A stretch of DNA of 64,000 nucleotides, from positions 38,704,555 through 38,768,554 of the forward strand of contig NC_088677.1 of the NCBI RefSeq assembly GCF_950023065.1, written 5' to 3'. Positions 22,919 through 33,577 of the stretch are shown here, in pieces; position 1 is the stretch's first letter, and each line of letters begins with the position of its first letter. The stretch is from Planococcus citri. Lineage: Eukaryota > Arthropoda > Insecta > Hemiptera > Pseudococcidae. The position numbers were made by a program, and so were the translations under genes. Under the pieces are notes generated by a model. That model had not been told where the DNA came from, made no database searches, and saw nothing but the letters and a program-made list of their open reading frames with translations.

Positions 22919-24411
22919 CTTCAATTCACCATTCTGCTTTTTAGATTTTAAACAACAAAACACATTCACCTCACCATTCCGCATTTAAATAAATTTCGTA
23001 AAAGCAACAGGTATCTAATCCAAAAACTCACGGCGCGCACCGAAAACACAACTAACTAGACATCGTAGAAGGTAGATATTCACCAAACGACGGAGACAAC
23101 GAACCAATACAAGGAACGCCAAGTTGTAATACAAATACAAACATCTGACATACACGTTATTCAAGACCGCACAACCGCCACTACGCTTTGGAGTTCGGGT
23201 TTGTAATAACTAGACGCAGTTCAGTTGATGTAATGCCGAATGCTGAGGGTAGGCAGGCAGAACAGAGGAGAGAGAACTCGAAGTGACAACATACCGCTTA
23301 TACACCATAGTGGTGAACTGAACTGATGTAAACTGTTGTACTTTATCCGACGAGCTAACTTCATCACAGTTTCATCAATGGAAAATGAATGAGAAACAAA
23401 GACGAACTTATCCGAATACGTAAGTTAAAAAAGGACAAAATGAAAAAAAAAAACAAAATTCAAAATGCGTGTTTACTTTTTACACAGATCTGTGTTTAGT
23501 AACTGGATGAGGATTCAGATTCAATCAGAAACGTTATCAGGCGTTACGGTATCATTAGGTTTGTTCGTTTTTAACCAGGTTTCTTACCCGGGTAAGGTTA
23601 AATCCAGAGACCTGTTATAGGTCTTTGGTTAAATCAGGGGTAAAAAGTGGAGAGCGGAGTAAGGAGAGTAAGGAAAGTGTAGACCCGGTTAGACCGAGTA
23701 ATAAAAACGAACAAACCTATTATTGGTTTGGGTTGGGTTACCGTACTGTTACTATCTGGTTACTATAGTCGCGCTACGCAGTTACGTTCGGTTCGTAGTC
23801 GACTAGTCAAACAATAAATTAAAATTTAACCAATAATAAAATTTTAATAATTAAAATTGAATAATATTCATTAATCATAACATGATAGATTTTTTCGATC
23901 ATTGTTAATATTTTGTTACTATTGCAAATTTGCAATTGCCATGGTCATCAAGTTTGTTGATTACTTATATTCAATTATTCTATTTTCCACTTTTCTTTCG
24001 ATCTTGGAGGAAAATGAAATGAGGAGACGAACGATGAATGGATTCAGTGTTCATTGTTCAACCAAACTTCTACTCCCAAGTCCCAGTTCTCCTGAATTTC
24101 ATTTCCATCTGTTGGTTCGTCTCACATATCAAAAGTCAAAATCACGTTCGTTTTTAGATGTAGAAAAAGCGCTGCAAGGTACAAAAGTACATCTCTCAAT
24201 CGGTAAGTAGTTACAGTTCGTTGAACTCGAAAGCAAGAGAATCACTATCATAATCAACACCAAAATCTGAACTTGAGTGAAAAACTCAGAAGAGAAACAA
24301 AATAACGAAAAAGAGATAATAGATAATACACCTGCCTATTATACATCAAAAATCAAGAAAAAAATTTAAACTTCCTGAATATTTAATTTCATGGTACATA
24401 ATAAGATTTAA
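22919..24411. other. FRL 5' UTR/promoter region and intergenic spacer to WDR12
   Basis: This contains the upstream part of the FRL first exon (transcription start not locatable by eye), a small inverted-repeat element (23558-23717) and AT-rich spacer up to the WDR12 stop codon. A plus-strand open frame at 23902-24210 has no recognisable motif and lies in low-complexity sequence; I do not call it a gene. Confidence 0.45.
23558..23717. mobile_element. Small MITE-like element with perfect TIRs and TA flanks
   Basis: The segment begins GGTTTGTTCGTTTTT and ends with its exact reverse complement. Counting the TA dinucleotide on each side, the match is 17 bp (23556-23572 against 23703-23719). TA on both sides is the target duplication expected for Tc1/mariner-like transposition. 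The 160-bp body is non-coding, with a purine-rich right half. It lies about 640 bp upstream of the FRL start codon, so it may sit in or near that promoter. Confidence 0.6.
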
Positions 24412-26550
24412 TTAATGCTCAACTGAAAATAACCTCACAGTACTATCTGCACCACCAGACACGATTAAGCTCGCTTTAGACCAATCGCAACACATTATTT
24501 TATCTTCGTGACCAAGTAAGTCGTACAAAGGCGTGTTGGAGCTGTAAAAAAAATTCATTACAATGAATTGCTCATTTCTTTCATAAATCTATAGTGATTG
24601 CATCACAATAGCAAATTACCTTCTAATATCCCATAATTTAAGATCATTATCGTAACTACCCGAAACGAACAAATTTGGATCTGTATTTGACCATTTCACA
24701 CATTGTACCCATTCTTTGTGGGACATGAACGTTTTCTTCACTATGCTTCCTTCTATTATAACAAATTTAGAGAATATTTAAAAAATATGTACAGCAAGTA
24801 AACGGTTACCAAAAACTTTGCTAAACTACCATTTGATCTAGGGTCATACAGCCGAACACTTCGATCTGCACCGCAAGTTATGATCAATTTGTTTAGGGAC
24901 GAGTAACTAGCATTGAAGATAGATTTATTAGCAACTAATTCAGTTTTCATTCCGCCGTACTCGACATCCCAGATTTTTAATGTGTGATCCCACGATGCTG
25001 ACAGAATCTCATCATCATCAGTCCATTGAATCGCCGATATGGCTTCCTTATGTCCTTTCAAGGTTGATTTAGGTATCTAAAAAATACACATCGAAATAGA
25101 ATAACACCATGTGAATACACGAGCAAGTAGGAATTCTTACCCTGGTAAATAACGCATCTGGTTTTGATTTACGTCTTTTAGCAGCTATTTCTTCTTCCTC
25201 TTCATTGACGGGTGCAGAATAATCTAAAATACACGAATTAAAGAAATGATAATCATTCATAAATACACTTCACGTTTGTCATGCTTGAACATGATGTAAA
25301 CTCACCCGTCGACCAGATTTTCAGGGTAGAGTCCCAGCCTCCTGTAGCAAATATTGACTTCGATGGTCTGACATCGAGACAATTTATTGTTCGTTCGTGT
25401 CCTCGACAAATACACGTACTTCTCACTTCATTTTGTGCTCGATCCCATTCCCAAAGCAAAGCAGTTTGATCTTGAGAAACGCTGAATTACACATCAATAT
25501 TATTGCTAATAGCAGCATCAAAAATGAAAATATTTTCATAAATAATGCACTCCAAAAGTACCTCACAAAAGTTGCTACCGAGGAATCGGCATTAATCCAT
25601 GATATTCCTTTCACCGGTCCGGTATGAACAACAGCACTGCTCAAATGTTTACCTTTGATGGACCAAATATGAATCGAATTGTCGTAACAGCCAGATAAAA
25701 TCCTATCACATAAAACAAGGAGTTAGAAAAGGATGCAAATTCATGGTATATTACTTTTAGGTGGGAGGGAAAGTAATTCTCGACGAACGCGAGGTTTGTG
25801 ACACAAGTGAAACTAGAGTACCAATGGAAATTCGTTGAGAATCCTTTTAATTCCTCTTCAAAAAAGTTTGTTTCTCAATCGCGTGGTGGAAGAGGGAACG
25901 CACATTGAGCACTTGCGTTTAACGAGCGGAAACAAAGTACCATTTTGATTTCTATGGTAAAAAAATGGTAAAACACAAAAGCGGAGAAAAAAAACATGCA
26001 ATATACCATTTATCAGAGGCATGCACGGCTGACACCCAGTCGTCATGTTGCAGGCAATCTAATGGTTCTGGTGAAGGCACAGCTTCTATGTATTCAATTA
26101 GTATGTCACGTTCAGTTGAAATTCCGTTCGTAGTCAAATATTCGTTCAATTTACATCGTAGAAGTTCTTCATTGACAACAAAATCAAATTGTATCTTTTG
26201 TTTTTCAATACTGCTGCCATTTTCTACAAATGAAAAATCAATTGATACAAATTTATAAAACATTTTAGCTCAAGTCGTAATTTAATTTGCTATACACACC
26301 GAAAATTATTTCATTCAATAAATCGTTCAATCCGGCTGTGGTTATGTCACTCGGAACATAATAAGGGGTATCGGAAACAGCATATCTAAAATGAACGTAT
26401 GAACAAAAATCCACCACATTAACATCACGATTCCCAAAAATTTCTTTGAAAAGAGACGTAACCGACATAATTAATTAAATATACATACTTCTGTTGTTTT
26501 GTAACAAACTTTATCTGTAATTGAGAATCCGTAGTGCTAGTTTGTGCCAT
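24412..26550 (-). CDS. WDR12: Ribosome biogenesis protein WDR12 homologue (complete, 9 exons)
   Basis: Minus-strand exons in transcription order: 26489-26550, 26300-26385, 26007-26223, 25562-25702, 25306-25481, 25141-25223, 24830-25076, 24620-24752 and 24412-24541. All introns are GT-AG and short except intron 3 (304 nt). Joined, they give 1275 nt, 424 aa plus TAA; the human protein is 423 aa. It starts MAQTSTTDSQLQIKFVTKQQ and continues into an NLE domain (about residues 10-80), then HDDWVSAV and seven WD repeats. These include CYDNSIHIWS, DQTALLWEWDR, GGWDSTLKIWS, SASWDHTLKIWD, GADRSVRLYDPR, GSYDNDLKLWDIR and a last one ending GGADSTVRLFSVEH. An acidic/basic insert (EEEEEIAAKRRKSK, about 236-250) matches the family's linker. 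Known role: with PES1 and BOP1 it forms the nucleolar PeBoW complex needed for 60S subunit maturation. The exon 7 donor (24829/24828) was chosen because it alone keeps frame and the family alignment. Confidence 0.95.
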
Positions 26551-29500
26551 TGTCTAGTTCTTCCGAAGATTGTTTCAACACTATAGAAACACACAACTCA
26601 TAACTCAGTTAATTTTCTGAATATGAAAATCAATTCTATTATTTATACTTTTAACATCTATCTACATGAAACTGAAAGATACTGAATACTGAAAGATGTC
26701 CATGTGCACTCTACTCACTACTGATTGATAAGAAATAGCATCTAAAAATCGCGTTTTTTTTTTTGCACTCGGAATGCGTAACAGCCGTTCATTTAGTGAT
26801 TTGATTTTCATTTTTCAAACTGAAACTGTAAACAGTGTAAACTGTTTTTACTTTTTTTAGTTTTTTTCATCAACCATCAGCTTCATCTTCATTCATCTGC
26901 GATCTTTTAGTCTTTTACGTGACAATTAATTTTTCTGAATCAAAATTAAAGGCGATAAAATTGATCAACTAAAAAATTCTCCACTTCGAGGACTTCTTAT
27001 AGGGTACTTATGATTTCGTGAAACTGAAAACCCTCCAATGTAGGTAGATATATTTTTTATTTTCGATATATTGCTTCTTTACAAAGTCACCTATCACACT
27101 TGTCAGTAAATATAAGTCTGGATTTTGTAGGGGTCAACTTTAAAAATTGAGATTACTCAAGTCAGAAATCAGAATTTGAGCCTCCAGCAAATTTTTGAAA
27201 CCCGAAATCCCCACAAAATTTTATCAAATGGAGTTGGAAAGCCAAAATTCATTCTGCAAACTAATTTCGAATTTTCGATACGACACGAATTCGACTGCAG
27301 GTGGATTTCAAGTCGTTTCGGAGCCTCCAGCGACTTTTTGAAAATTACTGGCAATTTCAGGAAAGCCAAAATTTATTCTGCAAATACGCAACAGAGTCGA
27401 CTGCTGCCTCCAGCATTTTGGACTCGCACGAAATTTTTTAAACCGTACAAAGGTAGATTAAAAGATCAAGCAAAAATTCCACCTGTCAAAATTTCAAGTG
27501 CTAAAGTGCCTTTTTCGATTTTTGTTGAATTGTTGAAAATCAAATTTAGGTCAAAAATCAGGAAAAAAATCAACAGTTTACCAAATTGACCAAGACAACT
27601 GAAATTTGGGATATACCCTATTTTTGACACGCCAAATCGATTGGAAACTGCTTCAACCCGTTTTGAGCAGTTCTCGAGCCACCAGCAGGTTTTTGAAACC
27701 CGAAATTCCCACAAAATTTCACGAAATGGAGGTGGAAAACCGAAATTCATTCTGCAAACTAATTTCAATACGCAACGATGTCGACTGCTGGTGGATTTCA
27801 AGCCGTTTTGGAGTCTCCAGCGACTTTTTGAAAAGTTGTACGGCGTTTTTTGGAAAATTGAAATTTCCACAGAGTAGCTGGAAGCTTCAAAACATTTGAA
27901 ACCACCATACAGTCGACTTCATATCGTGTTGAAATTAGTTTGCGAAGTGAATTTCAGCTTAGCTTGCTAACTCCATTTGATAAGATATCGTGGGAATTTC
28001 AAGTTTCAAAAATCTGGTGACTCCAGTAATTTTCAAAAAGTCGCTGGAGGCTCCAAAACAGCTTGAAATCCACCTGCAGTCGACTTCGTAACTTGAAGGC
28101 TCCAGAACTGCTCAAAACGATTTGAAACAGTTTCCAATCGATTTGGCGTGTCGAAAATAGGGCATATCCCAAATTTCAGCTTTCTTGGTCAATTTGGTAA
28201 AATTTTGATTTTCCTCCTCATTTTTGGCCTCAATTTGATTTTCAAAAATTCACCAAAAATCGAAAAAGGCACTTAAGCATTTGAAATTTTGACAGGTGAT
28301 AAATTTTTGCCTTATCTTTCGATCTACTATTGTAAGGTTTAGAAAATATCGACTCTGTCCAATTATTCTAAAATCAATGTATCCAATCACATCGGCTTGC
28401 ATTTTCAATGTATGTGTACTAGAATGGTTGATTTTTATTTTTTTTTTAAATGATGATTCGGGATTATCATGAAAAAGATTGATCATTTCCTAAAATTTTG
28501 CACTTTTCCTTTTTTACACGACAAATCTTTGAAATATGACCATTTTCGCCGAAATAGTGAACAAAGTGACTTGCAAGTGAAATTAGTGACTGAGTCACTT
28601 TTCAAGCGATCGAATTTCACGCCTGCAAGATGCTTCTAAAAGCAAAAAAACCCGTCAAACTAGATAAAAAAATCAATTTGAAAAAAAGAATGACATCCCC
28701 AAAAAATGCTTTAAAAGCAAAAAAATCGTCAAGTTGAAAAAAAACATAGATGCTGCGCGAAAAAAGTTTTTAAAAAATACGTGATATCAAAAAAAAAAAA
28801 GACCGCCAAGACTGATCAAAAAATGTTCATAACTTTCACACAGGTCACACAGGTTGTAAGACGAAACTTCCAACGATTTCTAGGAAGAATGTGTTTTTTC
28901 TGCAAGATGAAGCATCCTTAAGGTAGGCAAGCGTGCTTTTCATTTTGCTCACATTCTTCAACGTCAATATGAAACTGCGCTTTGTATACATCCACATGAA
29001 TTTTTCTCTAGAAGAACGTAACGACTGCTGCAAAGAAGATCTACGAGGAAGTAAATTGAAAATAAACATTTGTGAATAATAATAATAATTAAGTATATAA
29101 AAATGCCATGCTCGTCCGATTCACTATCTACTGTTGGCCTTGTTTATTTTTCATCGTCTACAAAGATCTGTATATGTGTTTTCGAAAAGCTAGTAGTTTG
29201 ACCAAAAAGTTCAGTTCTTCTCATCCTGATTGAAAGTAATAAGGAACACCATCAATACTCGTCCGATGCGTCATCTACCGCTAGCCTCGTTCATTTTTCA
29301 TCATCTCCGGAGATATATACGTATAATCACAACTAGAATAGCAAGAGTTATTACCTATCTGATTGCGTAAATACTCAACTACCGGTAATAAGTTGAACAA
29401 AAAATTGATCATACATTGAAGTAAACTGTACTATTGAATGTTTCTTGTCTTGTTCGTTCTTCGTTCATCAGTTTTTCTTGCTAACCTGAAAGAATTTTTC

Positions 29501-30138
29501 ACACAAAGTACAACTAGCCAGAATAATAAGAGATTATAATATTCAGTTACATTACATAAATAAAATACTACCCGTAATAAGATAATTCCAACTGGTGTTT
29601 CTAATTGAATTATCATCGCCAGTCAGTAAACTAAAATCAGGAAGGAATAATTCTCATCATGATGAATCGCATAATCGAATCGATACAATAGCAAATTTTA
29701 TCGCGTTTCATTATTGCTCATAAAGTTATTTTCAATTTCATCATAATTTTTTTTTTTTAATTATCAAAACACTGAAAGTAGTGAAAGTGAGTAATTACTG
29801 ACAAGAGCGATGATTGGCGAACGGATGCGTCAGAAAAAGAATAATTTAAGCAATTTTATATTGCGATTTGTTACGCATCCAGCGTTCAAAAAGAAAAATC
29901 GCCTAAAGATCAGAATCAGACAATGAGCAAAATCTTCGTACAATTCCGTTTAAATCCGTATTTATTCGATAAATTTGAACAACTTTAAATTATAAAACTG
30001 ACAGGATAAACAGGATAAAAAATAAAAATTAAAAAAATGAATAATTTGTAATTAAAAATTATTGACTCTTGTAGTCGAGAGTAGACTAGTCGTTAAACAA
30101 AAACAACTTGAACAGAAACTTGAAAAAAGTACTTCTTT
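26551..30138. other. Intergenic: WDR12 5' flank and repeats
   Basis: No host gene is recognised here. Contents are the AT-rich WDR12 upstream region, a large fold-back repeat (about 27160-28335), A-rich sequence (28500-28830) and a diverged direct repeat (about 29107-29175 and 29258-29325) sharing the pattern CTCGTCCGAT. The open frames at 27176-27899 on both strands come from the fold-back repeat and have no protein-family motif. Confidence 0.5.
27160..28335. repeat. Large modular fold-back (inverted) repeat
   Basis: 27451-27685 reappears in reverse complement at about 28095-28330 over more than 200 bp with scattered mismatches; shared words include ACACGCCAAATCGATTGGAA and TTACCAAATTGACCAAGA. 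A second module, containing TTTTTGAAACCCGAAAT, AAATGGAG, CTGCAAACTAATTTC and TCCAGCGACTTTTTGAAAA, occurs directly twice (about 27185-27345 and 27683-27836) and inverted at about 27900-28080. The structure is a long imperfect palindrome with repeated modules. It could be a non-autonomous fold-back transposon or a local inverted duplication. I see no transposase. Confidence 0.7.
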
Positions 30139-31485
30139 TCACGCAAATCGCTTAAATTTGCGTTTCACATCAATACCAATACGTCCAGTTTCATCACTTC
30201 CTGTTTCTTTTATTTTAACAGCATTTAAACATGGTCCCACTGTGGATGGATTTTTCTTCTTTTTGTTCCTCCTCTTCGTTTTCATCTTCTTCGCGGATAT
30301 GCCATCAGCACAATTTTCGTTGTAGCACGTCTTGTTGCTGTCACAATATACTCGTAGGTGGCCACTGGATGATTTTGATCTCAGATTTTTTTTTTCCTTC
30401 TTCGTGTTTTTGGACGCGATGGCGCAGTTTCGGTGGTTGGCATTTTCCGGAAGTGGCCCTACTCTTGAATTTGTTTGAAGCATTTTAATCACTATGCCAA
30501 AACATAGACTCGACGTATGCATACAATTAAAATTTTTGTTTTTCAAATATGATACAACTACATATTCTGGCACCGTAAACTTTTCTAATTCATCGAAAAT
30601 CACCCAACTTAAATTCTCCATATCTGTAACAATTTTAACGAGAATTATAGATTCAAATTCAAACACATTATCTACAAATATATTTTCACTGGAATTTTCA
30701 AAACGGCAAGTACGCCCACTTACTTATACTACGCCTTCTAAACAACTCTAATATTTCTCCAGGATTTCCCAGCAGAATACTCCACTGCTGAGGGTCTTTT
30801 CCGATTGAACCTTTATCAACTCTTAAAACAGAGCTTTTTTTTAGTTCCATATGCTTAGTTAAACACTCGATGGTAGTTTCTGTCATCTATAACAAAACAG
30901 TAAGATGTAATGACTTTGCGAAGGCAACCAGACAAGCTACCATCAAATGAGCCCATTAAGAAAATATAAAATGCAACGTATACTTTTAGAAATTTTTCCG
31001 ACTTTCCAAAAATAACAGCCTGACATTCCCCTCTTGACAAATCTACCATCTCAATGATTGAAGTACAATAAATAAGTACTTTTTCTTGATCTGCATGTGA
31101 AGATACATTCCAAAAAATGTTCAACATAGATTATTCAAACATTCAAGATGAGTTGTAATTACGATCAGTGATATATCAGTACATACCGGAAATTGAATCA
31201 AAAGGAATCAAACAATGATTCGTTTCCCTTTTGAGTATGGCTGGGTAGATAATTGATCCCAATTTATTTTCGTATCCCATATCTACAATTCCTCTAAGTA
31301 GAGCTTGCTTCAAACTTTTAACTTTAGCTGCGTCGGCTGCTCCTTCGATCTAATTAGGTATTCATTGAGAGAAATAAATTCATTACTAAATGTACATAAA
31401 ATCGATGCATAAAATACCAATTCCAACCATATACCTAGGTGAAATTATTTACTAATACAGGTTTACTCACTTGCATGTATGCCAT
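30139..31485 (-). CDS. Uncharacterised protein with lysine-rich C-terminus (5 coding exons)
   Basis: Minus-strand exons: 31471-31485, 31187-31349, 30984-31090, 30724-30886 and 30139-30671. All junctions are GT-AG and keep frame, giving 981 nt, 326 aa plus TGA. The start chosen is MAYMQ, whose upstream frame reaches a stop; a preceding 5' UTR acceptor (TTTCAG, exon from 31545) is possible. The alternative is that the short first exon is an internal 15-nt microexon (see 31766-31816). I do not recognise the family. The N-terminal 190 residues look like a folded mixed alpha/beta domain (QALLRGIVDMGYENKLGSII, VLIYCTSIIEMVDLSRGE, SVLRVDKGSIGKDPQQWSIL). The last 110 residues are basic, with NTKKEKKNLRSKSSS, KKMKTKRRNKKKKN and KRKFKRFA, suggesting nuclear or nucleolar location. 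There is no signal peptide or membrane segment. It lies between WDR12 and the receptor gene on the same strand. Confidence 0.7.
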
Positions 31486-33577
31486 CTTAGCGATGCAACC
31501 AAAATAAGAATAATCAGCGATTGACCGATTGTAGCAGATTAGTTACTGAAACATATAACAATAAAGTTGAATAGGTACGTTTAGAATCACAGCTAGGTGC
31601 ATACATTCGTGTAAGGCACCACACATAGGTAAGAATTATTCTGAACAAAAGAATAATGTTCCTAAAGAATAGAACTGACAGCACACGTGCGAATTTTTCA
31701 TCTCACTAGAAACGAAAGTAGTTAAGTATATGGAATTGGAAACGACAATACGTAAAATAACTTACATTCGCAGTGATGACCACGACCACGTTGTTATTAA
31801 TCAAGAAGCTGCGAATCTGCAATAATTGGGAATGGATGCAAAATACTTTGAGGTAGATTCTTCTTATCAATAGTCAATACAAAACAATAAACGCTACAAA
31901 ACACAATTCAACAGCTGAACTAGCTGAACAAGCAACAAACTAATCAAATTAATCTGAAATTGATGATTAACGTCAGGGTACCATAATGTTTAGTAACCAC
32001 GAGGACGTAAGCAAATACTAGAATTCTAGATGTTTCACACTGAATAAAGCACACAAGGCAGGACACGATTTAAAAATCATTGAAATTGTTCAAAAATATT
32101 CTCAATTAAAAAATGTATAGTTATTTCTTTGTAACAACTTATATAGTTAGGTGCTATCGTATCGCATTTTATTATTTTCAACCAAAGTCTGGAAAAACAC
32201 ATGACTAGACGTCGAGTACGTCGAGAAGCTGCACTGGCACCGCGCCGTACTCTGAAAAAGAAACTTCGATAACTGATAACCCAATACTGCTGAATAAGTT
32301 GCCTACCTAGACAGTGATAGGAGCAAAATGATCGATCTACGAGTAGAAAAACATCAAAAAGAAGTTCATTTTTTAAAGTACTCACTCGTATATTCGGTTT
32401 GTTACAAAAGTAGGTACCAATTGATAAGTATCAAGTACTTACGTCGTTTTGCAGCTATCCTAATCATTTTTCTTTTTGATTGAAAAAAAAATTCAACGTA
32501 CGTACATATAGGTATCTCTTTCATTTGCAAACTATAACTACACAAGAACTTCCTTCTTAGAATGATGTTTGTTCATTTTAAAAGCAGGCTACCCGGTATA
32601 CATTTCTCTAATTAAAAATATCCCTCGTTTGAATCTTTTCGAAGGAGCACGTGCCCATCGGAAATTTTTTAATACCTAGGTCACAGGTACCAGTTTGATT
32701 ACAGCTCGAATGCATTTAATTCGGCTTTGAAATGCATGCGTAGATTAGGTAAATGTACTTAGTATGCACGTAATAATGTCAATAGGTGTGTAAGAAATGA
32801 ATATACCTATGTATGCACATAATTATGTAGGTATGTATCTAAAAATGGTTTGAGTGATTAGACGCGGATGTTGGTGAGAAGAAAATGCAGAATTTCCGAA
32901 AGTTGAGCCTTCATTGCTAATGTACAGAAACAGATATTATTCAATGTAAGAATTTTATTTTAAGCCAGAATCATGGGAAAAATTGAATTTTGAAGTTGAT
33001 AAATAAAGATTCATAATATGCCAGGGTTTGAGCTTTTTCCTCCGCAAGTAATCTTTCTGTGGTCATAATATTTCAACAAATATAAAATGACGTATATTTT
33101 AATAACAAATATTTTGGTCAATTCATAAATCCATATAACAACGATAAAAATACATATAAAATACATAGGAAAACATAACAATAACACACATTTTGAGATA
33201 GGAAAGTGACTTGCAAAGTTGTGAGTTTGTAACAAATGCATTAATTTGATTACATTAAAAAAATGCGCATGAGATTTAAAATATAAAACGCACGGGTACT
33301 TTTAAGTAGGTACATACAGTTTAAAATTAGAAAGGCAGTTGACTTACAGATGGTCAAGTCCATACGACCTCACACTTATACTGTGTAATTACTTACGTCG
33401 GTAAGTGAGTTCAGATCTATAGCATTGAATTTTGATATGACGAAATTTGATTAGGTACCTAATTACCAAGGTAGGTATACTTATCACTGGATCATTAAAA
33501 AAATTATGATTCTCCATTCATATAATCGGCCAAAATTTAATTGAGATGGAATTTTGTTTGTGGCTGTAAATCGAGTT
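31486..33577. other. Intergenic spacer with possible 5' exons of the uncharacterised gene
   Basis: Mostly AT-rich with no conserved protein match. On the minus strand there are a few exon-like segments with good acceptors and donors (31766-31816, and possible ones starting after the acceptors near 32041 and 32250), which may be 5' UTR or unrecognised coding exons of the 30139-31485 gene. The open frame at 32077-32385 (minus) looks like chance. Confidence 0.4.
31766..31816 (-). other. Candidate extra exon upstream of the uncharacterised gene
   Basis: A 51-nt segment preceded by a pyrimidine-rich acceptor ending TTATTGCAG and followed by a GTAAGT donor. It is open in phase 0 and reads IRSFLINNNVVVVITAN. 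If joined to 31471-31485 through the CGCTAAG acceptor directly before the ATG, the frame is kept. It could be coding, or a 5' UTR exon with a coincidental frame. There is no family evidence either way. Confidence 0.35.

Noticed and set aside
23902..24210. 102-aa plus-strand open frame between FRL and WDR12
   Set aside because: No conserved motif, hydrophobic then low-complexity; no splice or promoter context.
25397..25627. Plus-strand frames over WDR12 exons (25281, 25397, 25965)
   Set aside because: Shadows of the WDR12 exons, which assemble perfectly on the minus strand.
32077..32385. 102-aa minus-strand frame with an Arg-rich part
   Set aside because: Starts and ends in AT-rich sequence, no family resemblance; at best overlaps a 5' UTR exon.
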